Origin: Maritimibacter fusiformis
Lineage (GTDB): Bacteria > Pseudomonadota > Alphaproteobacteria > Rhodobacterales > Rhodobacteraceae
Assembly: GCF_008086115.1 (NCBI RefSeq)
Contig: NZ_VSIY01000014.1
Location: 61,862 to 125,861 of the forward strand
Length of the DNA stretch: 64,000 bases
Direction of reading: 5' to 3'
Both the position numbers and the translations under genes were made by a program. Position 1 is the first letter of the stretch, and the number at the start of each line of letters is the position of its first letter. The notes beneath the pieces were generated by a model. It saw nothing but the letters and a program-made list of their open reading frames with translations, did not search any database and was not told where the DNA came from. Positions 55,685 to 64,000 of this stretch are shown here, piece after piece.

Positions 55685-56518
55685 TCAGATGCGGCCGCGA
55701 AGGTAGTCGGTCAGGCGCGTCGGCAGGGCGCGGCGGGCGAATGCGTTCAGATGCGCAGGCAGGGTGATGGCATAGCGCGCGCGGGGCCGGGGGGCGTCGA
55801 GCGCGCGGATCAGCCGGGCGGTGACGGCGGCGGCTGGCAGTTCGAACGGGTCGCGCCGGTCCTGCCCGGCGTTCAGGCGTGGCAGGATCGTCTGCTCATA
55901 GCCCGCCCGCAGCGCCGAGTTTTCCCAGTCCACCCAGCGCTGGAAGCGCGCGCGCGAATTGGCGCGGAAGGCCGAGGTGATCGGTCCGGGCTCCAGCAGG
56001 ATGGTATGGATATTGGCCTCGGTCAGTTCCAGACGCAGGGTGTCGGCATAGCCTTCCAGTGCGAATTTCGTGGCCGTATAGGGCGCGCGCCAGCGGATCG
56101 CCGCCAGCCCCAGCGCCGAGGAACAGATCACGATCCGGCCATGCCCCTGGGCGCGCATCACCGGGATCACCCGGCGCACAAGTTCGTGAACGCCAAAGAA
56201 ATTGGTCTCGAACATGGCGCGCAGGGCGTCGGTGGTCAGGTCTTCGGCGGCGACCGGCATGCCAAAGCCCGCGTTGGCAAAGATCGCGTCGAGCCTGCCG
56301 CCGGTGCGGGTTGTCGCCTCGGTCACCGCGGCGGCGATGGTGTTAGCGTCGTCATGGTCGAGCACGAAGCTTTCCAGCCCCTCCGCGCGCAGCCGGGCGC
56401 AATCGTCGGGGTTCCGGCAGGTGGCAAAGACCCGCCAGCCACGCCGCGCCAGCGCGTGCGCGGCATCGTAGCCGATGCCGGAGGAACAGCCGGTGATCAG
56501 GATGGCGCGTTGGGTCAA
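55685..56518 (-). CDS. Short-chain dehydrogenase/reductase
   Basis: A 277-residue classical SDR. The cofactor motif is ITGCSSGIG (8-16), then ANAGFG, the catalytic Ser in VICSSALG and Y-T-A-T-K. The preference for NADP or NAD and the substrate are not clear. No ATG lies near the N-terminus: TTG at 56518 gives [10 protein letters not shown] and fits the family; another TTG at 56536 adds six residues and would overlap the upstream gene. Neither has a strong ribosome site, so the start is uncertain. Confidence 0.8.
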   Translation of the reverse strand: MTQRAILITGCSSGIGYDAAHALARRGWRVFATCRNPDDCARLRAEGLESFVLDHDDANTIAAAVTEATTRTGGRLDAIFANAGFGMPVAAEDLTTDALRAMFETNFFGVHELVRRVIPVMRAQGHGRIVICSSALGLAAIRWRAPYTATKFALEGYADTLRLELTEANIHTILLEPGPITSAFRANSRARFQRWVDWENSALRAGYEQTILPRLNAGQDRRDPFELPAAAVTARLIRALDAPRPRARYAITLPAHLNAFARRALPTRLTDYLRGRI

Positions 56519-56525
56519 GGCGGGG

Positions 56526-57134
56526 TCACGGCGCAACGGGCGACAGGAAGTCCCCGGACATATAGCCGATCTCGCCCGCGCCCAGCCGGATCAGCCGCCA
56601 GCCCTCGCCCGCGTCGCCCAGGTCGACCACCTCCGCGCCCTGTTCGAGCGATGTGATGACCTCGTAGACCGTGGCCGGCCCGGTGCGCACGTTGACCTTG
56701 GTGCCGGTGACATAGAGCACGGTCTCGGTCGGCTCGGGCGCGGGCTCGGGTTCCGGGTCGGGTGCAGGCTCGGGCTCCGGTTCCGCGACGACCTCGGGTT
56801 CGGCGGCTGGCGGCGGGTCGGACGCGATCTCCGGTTCCGGCTCGGGGTCCGGTTCCGGCTCGGTCGCGGGTGGCGGGGCCGGTGTTTCGGCGACCTCGGG
56901 GTCCGCCGGGGGCGGTGGGTCCGGTTCCGGTTCCGGCTCCGGCACGGTGTCAGGCGCCGCGATCACTTCGCCGTTTTCGCCCGGATCGAGGGTGGCATCG
57001 GGTGCCACCACCTCGGGTTCCGGCGCCGGGGTTCGGCCGATCACGGTCTCTGGCAAGCCCTCGTCACGACCGAAATACAGCATTGCCGCCCAGATGCCGA
57101 CAAGGGTGATCAGGATAAGTCTCAGAATGCCCAT
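56526..57134 (-). CDS. SH3-domain protein with long Pro/Glu spacer
   Basis: A 202-residue protein with an N-terminal membrane anchor (about 3-19), a spacer of roughly residues 36-137 built almost only from Pro, Glu, Asp, Ala and Val ([19 protein letters not shown] repeats), and a C-terminal bacterial SH3 domain (138-202, [19 protein letters not shown]). SH3b domains bind cell-wall peptides; the stiff acidic spacer would hold it away from the membrane. The repeat explains the artificially long open frame on the opposite strand. Confidence 0.8.
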   Translation of the reverse strand: MGILRLILITLVGIWAAMLYFGRDEGLPETVIGRTPAPEPEVVAPDATLDPGENGEVIAAPDTVPEPEPEPDPPPPADPEVAETPAPPPATEPEPDPEPEPEIASDPPPAAEPEVVAEPEPEPAPDPEPEPAPEPTETVLYVTGTKVNVRTGPATVYEVITSLEQGAEVVDLGDAGEGWRLIRLGAGEIGYMSGDFLSPVAP

Positions 57135-57227
57135 GCCCCTCCAATACCGCGCCGGCCCGGGCTGCGCCAGATTCGTCTTTGCATCCTGCGCCTTGCCGGG
57201 GGCGAATCCGGGGGGTATTCACGAGCC

Positions 57228-59561
<2,334 letters not shown>

Positions 59562-59571
59562 GGGCGCCCGG

Positions 59572-60765
59572 GTGGCCTTCGCCGATCTCCGAACCGACTA
59601 TGCCGGACGCGGCGCGCCCCTGTTCCGGCTGGCGCTGAAAACCGGCGTGCTGACGGTGCTGACGCTGGGCTTTTACCGGTTCTGGATGAAGACGCGGATG
59701 CGGCGCTATTACTGGTCGGCGATACGCCCGGGCGGGGTGCCGATGGAATACACCGCGCAGGCGACCGAAAAGCTGCTCGGTTTCCTGATCGCGGTGGTGA
59801 TCCTGGCCTTCTACATCGGGGTGGTGAACCTGATCCTGATGTTCTTTTCCTTCAGCCTGTTCGCCGGCAACGCGCCCGCCTATGCGGTCAGCGTCGTCGG
59901 CCTGGTGCCGATCTTCTTTTTCGCGCAATACCGCGCCCGGCGTTACATCCTGGCGCGCACCCGCTGGCGCGGCATCCGCTTCGGGTTGGAGCCTGGCGTC
60001 AAGGGCTATGTCTGGCGCGCGATGCTGCATTGGGCAATCACCATCCTGACGCTGGGCATCCTGTGGCCGCGCATGACCTTCGCGCTGGAGAAATACCGCA
60101 CCGACCGCACCTGGTATGGCGATGCGAAGTTCGCGCAGGGCGGGCGCTGGCAAGACCTCATGGGCGCGATGAAGCACGTCTATCTCGGCGCCGCGATCAT
60201 GGGCGGCGGGACGCTGGCGCTGTCCCTGTCGCTGTCTCCGATCTGGTCGCTGGCCATCGTGATGGGCGGGGTCTGGACCGGGCTGGGGCTAAGCTATTGG
60301 CGGGCGGAAAGCTTCAAGCGGCTTACCGAATGGAAAACGCTGGGCGACGTCGGCTTTCGCTGCCATCCGCGCGGCGGGACGGTGGTGGGCATCTACATTC
60401 TCGGAAGCCTCGCGATTTCCGGCCTGCTGATCGCGCTGGTCTTTGGCCTGATGATGATCCTGGGCATCGCGGTCAGCATGATCGACCCTGGCGTGCTGGA
60501 GCGGGGGTTCTCGAACCTCGACAACCTCGCCTCGGTGCCGGGCTGGATCATCACGCTTCTGGGCGTGGTCGCGTATTTCTCGGTTTTCCTGTTCTGGGGC
60601 GTGTTGAAAGAGGTGTTCATCAAGCTGCCGCTGGTGCGCCATTTCGCCGAGACCACCGAGATCCTGAACCCCGGTGCGCTGGCACAGGTCCGGCAACGCC
60701 CGCGCGATGAGTTTGCCGAGGCCGAGGGCTTTGCCGACGCGCTGCCGCTTGGGGGCGGGTTCTGA
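59572..60765 (+). CDS. DUF898 (YjgN-like) membrane protein
   Basis: A 397-residue polytopic protein of DUF898 with about six to eight membrane helices and repeated motifs LTLGFYRFWMKTRMRRYYWS and LTLGILWPRMTFALEKYRTD. The function is unknown; it often precedes an M48 protease, as here. It starts with GTG at 59572, ten bases after parC. Its stop TGA overlaps a CTG that I propose as start of the protease. Confidence 0.82.
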   Translation: MAFADLRTDYAGRGAPLFRLALKTGVLTVLTLGFYRFWMKTRMRRYYWSAIRPGGVPMEYTAQATEKLLGFLIAVVILAFYIGVVNLILMFFSFSLFAGNAPAYAVSVVGLVPIFFFAQYRARRYILARTRWRGIRFGLEPGVKGYVWRAMLHWAITILTLGILWPRMTFALEKYRTDRTWYGDAKFAQGGRWQDLMGAMKHVYLGAAIMGGGTLALSLSLSPIWSLAIVMGGVWTGLGLSYWRAESFKRLTEWKTLGDVGFRCHPRGGTVVGIYILGSLAISGLLIALVFGLMMILGIAVSMIDPGVLERGFSNLDNLASVPGWIITLLGVVAYFSVFLFWGVLKEVFIKLPLVRHFAETTEILNPGALAQVRQRPRDEFAEAEGFADALPLGGGF

Positions 60766-62009
60766 ACGCCCCGGCCACATATGACGCCTTCGCGGATTTC
60801 GTCGACGGCGAACGCGCAGTGATGCAGCGCGTCGGCGTGGTGCTGGACGAGGGCGGTCTTCGCATCGCCCTTCCTGACGGCCACACGCTTGATTGGCGCC
60901 TGCCCGATCTGCGCGCGCTGCGTGATCAGGCGGATACCGAGGCGCTTGTGCTGGCGCCGGCCGGCACCCTGACGCTGGAACGCCTGATCCTGCGCGATCA
61001 GGCGCTGATCAAACGGGTGCGGGCGCGTGCGCCGGCGCTCGACCGCCGCGCGCCGGTCACCAACAAGGGGCGGCTCGCAGCCTGGGCGGCGGGCGCGATT
61101 GCCTCGGTCGCAACCATCATCTTCGTGCTGGTGCCGGTGATGGCCGACCAGTTGGCGACGCTTCTGCCGCCCAAGGGTGAACGCGCGCTAGGCGATGCCA
61201 CGTTCGAGCAGATCCGCACCGCCCTTGGCGGCGAGAGTTTCGTTCCGGTCGAAACGTGTGAAGCGCCCGAAGGGCTGGCGGCGCTGGCCAAGATGCGGGC
61301 CCGGATCAATGCCGAGGACGATCTGCCCTATCCGCTGACGGTGACGGTTCTGGATCACGACATGGTCAACGCCTTCGCCCTGCCGGGCGGGCGCATCATC
61401 ATCTTTCGCGGATTGCTGGAAGAGGCCGCCAACGCCGAAGAGGTGGCGGCGGTGTTCGCGCATGAAATCGGCCATGTCGTCAACCGCGACCCGACCCGCG
61501 ATGCGCTGCGGCTGGCCGGCTCGATCGGGGTGCTTGGCCTGATCTTCGGCGACTTTGCCGGCGGCACGGTGGTTCTGATCCTGGCCAACCAGCTGATCAA
61601 CGCGAAATACAGCCAGAAGGCCGAGAGCGGCGCGGACGACTATGCACATGACAAGCTGACCGCGGCGGGGCTGCCACCGGCGGCGCTGGGCACCTTCTTT
61701 GATCGCCTGCGCGCCGAATATGGCGATGCCGAGGGGCTGGCGGCGCATTTCGCCTCGCATCCCCAGATGACCGCCCGGATCGAGGCCGCGCTCGAGGCGC
61801 AGGCCGAGGCCGAAGGGCGCGGCCGTATCGGCGCCCCGGTCCTGACCGCCGCCGAATGGCGCGCGCTCAGGGAGGTTTGCGGGCCGGGTGCCGCGCCGGA
61901 CGCGCCGCGACTTGACCGGCCCGACCGTCCCGCCCCGCGCACGCCGGATGTCCGGCAGGGCGGAGAACGTGGGCAGGACAGCGGCCTGGGCGGACGCAAG
62001 AAACCCTGA
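60762..62009 (+). CDS. M48-family membrane metallopeptidase
   Basis: A zinc protease of about 415 residues related to HtpX/BepA. The motif HEIGHVVNRDPTRD holds the zinc ligands, a later Glu in KAESGADDYA is the third ligand, and one membrane segment lies around residues 105-125. Reading from the first ATG or GTG (60819-60822) would remove part of the N-terminal domain (ADFVDGERAVMQRVGVVL), and no ATG, GTG or TTG exists upstream in frame; a CTG at 60762 overlaps the DUF898 stop as CTGA. The start is therefore inferred. Confidence 0.78.
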   Translation: MNAPATYDAFADFVDGERAVMQRVGVVLDEGGLRIALPDGHTLDWRLPDLRALRDQADTEALVLAPAGTLTLERLILRDQALIKRVRARAPALDRRAPVTNKGRLAAWAAGAIASVATIIFVLVPVMADQLATLLPPKGERALGDATFEQIRTALGGESFVPVETCEAPEGLAALAKMRARINAEDDLPYPLTVTVLDHDMVNAFALPGGRIIIFRGLLEEAANAEEVAAVFAHEIGHVVNRDPTRDALRLAGSIGVLGLIFGDFAGGTVVLILANQLINAKYSQKAESGADDYAHDKLTAAGLPPAALGTFFDRLRAEYGDAEGLAAHFASHPQMTARIEAALEAQAEAEGRGRIGAPVLTAAEWRALREVCGPGAAPDAPRLDRPDRPAPRTPDVRQGGERGQDSGLGGRKKP

Positions 62010-62092
62010 CCGGGGGCGGTGTCGGCGCGAAGGTTTGCACGAAGCCCCGTGACAGGGTATCCAGAACCGAATCCATTCAGGAGCCGCTGTTC

Positions 62093-62728
62093 ATGATCCG
62101 TATTGCCAAATTCGCCAGCCTTTTCGCCGGTGCCGTGCTGGCGCTGTCAGCCTGCGCGGTCACCGACCTCGAGGACACGCCGCAGGAAATGGGCCGCTTT
62201 CTGCTGGGCTTCAACATCGTCACGGTGAACGACGCCGAGGTCGGTCCGATGTCGCGCGCCGTGGACGAGGATCTGTGGGTCGGCGTGATGCGCAATGCGA
62301 TCAACGAGCGCTTCAGCCGCTATGACGGTGACCAGTATTACCACATTTCGGTGGCGGTGCTGGGCTATGTGCTGGCGCAGCCGGGCATTCCGATCGTCGC
62401 ATCGCCCAAGAGCGTGCTGATCGCCGACGTGCGGGTCTACGACGACGCCACCGGCGAGTTGATGACCGGCGAGGCCAAGCAGATCACCGTGTTCGAAGAG
62501 GGCGGCGACGTGCTGGTGGGCTCGGGCCTGACCCGCACGGCCGAGGAACAGATGGCCAGCCTCGCGCGCAACATGTCCAAGTCGATCCACGACTGGATGC
62601 TCGAAAACGTCGAGTTCTTCGGCGATGCGTCGCTGATGGACCCCGAAACTACCTCGCCGGGCCGGCCGGTGCAGCCGCTGGCCGCGATGCCGGGCTCGGC
62701 CGAGGCGCTGGCGGCGGCAGAATCCTGA
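62093..62728 (+). CDS. Predicted lipoprotein of unknown function
   Basis: A 211-residue protein with a lipoprotein signal (hydrophobic 8-20, lipobox LSAC with C21). The mature part contains a region like GNA1162/LPO-type periplasmic domains (DEDLWVGVMRNAINERFSRY, VLIADVRVYDDATGE) and a Pro/Ala-rich tail. I cannot assign a function. It lies between the M48 protease and tuf, 83 bases after the former. Confidence 0.75.
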   Translation: MIRIAKFASLFAGAVLALSACAVTDLEDTPQEMGRFLLGFNIVTVNDAEVGPMSRAVDEDLWVGVMRNAINERFSRYDGDQYYHISVAVLGYVLAQPGIPIVASPKSVLIADVRVYDDATGELMTGEAKQITVFEEGGDVLVGSGLTRTAEEQMASLARNMSKSIHDWMLENVEFFGDASLMDPETTSPGRPVQPLAAMPGSAEALAAAES

Positions 62729-62738
62729 ATTCGCACGC

Positions 62739-62756
62739 TTGATTTTCCCAAATCAA
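62739..62756. repeat. AT-rich inverted repeat before tuf
   Basis: TTGATTT (62739-62745), loop TCCC, AAATCAA (62750-62756). It is perfect over 7 bp and lies between the lipoprotein stop and tuf. It could be a terminator stem without a T tail or an operator near the tuf promoter. Confidence 0.35.
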
Positions 62757-62824
62757 CGCAGTAACGAGCGCGCGGAAAAGAACCGGGTTCGCGTGGAACC
62801 CCCCAAGGACGAGGCGCACGGCCA

Positions 62825-64000
<1,176 letters not shown>

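Noticed and set aside
56475..57227. A 250-codon N-terminal extension of parC
   Set aside because: The extension is the antisense of the SDR end and the Pro/Glu spacer gene. The ParC family begins at the ATG at 57228.

Overview
The window is 64 kb of very GC-rich, gene-dense chromosomal DNA from an alphaproteobacterium, most likely a member of the Rhodobacteraceae (Roseobacter/Rhodobacter group). The evidence is the gene content and order: rpoZ-relA/spoT-DUF2062-pdxJ-acpS divergent from lepB-rnc-era-DUF1491-recO; the block chvI-chvG-hprK-rapZ-EIIA-HPr divergent from an ATP-type pckA; three tandem peptide deformylase genes before fmt; methylsuccinyl-CoA dehydrogenase of the ethylmalonyl-CoA pathway; aerobic-type CobN; and a HIG1-pduO-etfBA-hbd cluster. 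I see no phage, insertion sequence, CRISPR array, rRNA or tRNA. Almost every long open frame opposite a gene is a high-GC shadow.

Layout. 0.2-10.8 kb: cupin, phospholipase D-like protein, NYN protein, folK, L,D-transpeptidase, PatB-type C-S lyase, def-def-def-fmt, hydrolase, OCD-family and HAD proteins, a stand-alone receiver domain. 10.9-16.1 kb: DUF1636, cobD and cbiB (lower cobalamin pathway), a MltB-like transglycosylase, then a 330-bp gap that looks like a compact type I toxin-antitoxin module, an orphan gene and a YbjN protein. 16.2-28.8 kb: smc, then a cobalamin riboswitch controlling a CbiM-like transporter, cobW and cobN, two unknown membrane proteins and cobO. 28.8-35.3 kb (minus): rpoZ-relA-DUF2062-pdxJ-hyp-acpS-TPP enzyme. 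35.4-40.4 kb (plus): lepB-rnc-DMT exporter-era-DUF1491, then recO. 40.4-45.3 kb: TetR regulator, mcd, TauE-type exporter, pckA. 45.7-51.0 kb: ChvIG two-component system and the truncated regulatory PTS. 51.0-55.6 kb: hbd, DUF6473, etfA, etfB, pduO, HIG1. 55.7-64.0 kb: SDR, SH3 protein, parC, DUF898, M48 protease, lipoprotein, tuf.

How it fits together. Two themes recur. The first is B12 supply (cobD, cbiB, cbiM-like, cobW, cobN, cobO, pduO, DUF1636) beside acyl-CoA metabolism that depends on adenosyl-B12 enzymes elsewhere (mcd, hbd, etfAB). The second is envelope and carbon-state sensing (ChvG/ChvI, HprK/HPr/EIIA, RapZ) next to gluconeogenic pckA. I found a shared TGCA-N2-TGCA palindrome just upstream of mcd, the tetR gene and hbd, which suggests a small local regulon. 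The strongest candidate for something undescribed is the 14.46-14.71 kb locus: a promoter plus terminator making a short RNA on the plus strand, a tiny hydrophobic peptide frame on the minus strand, a shared bidirectional hairpin, and an 11-bp direct repeat that makes the short RNA complementary to the peptide's initiation region.
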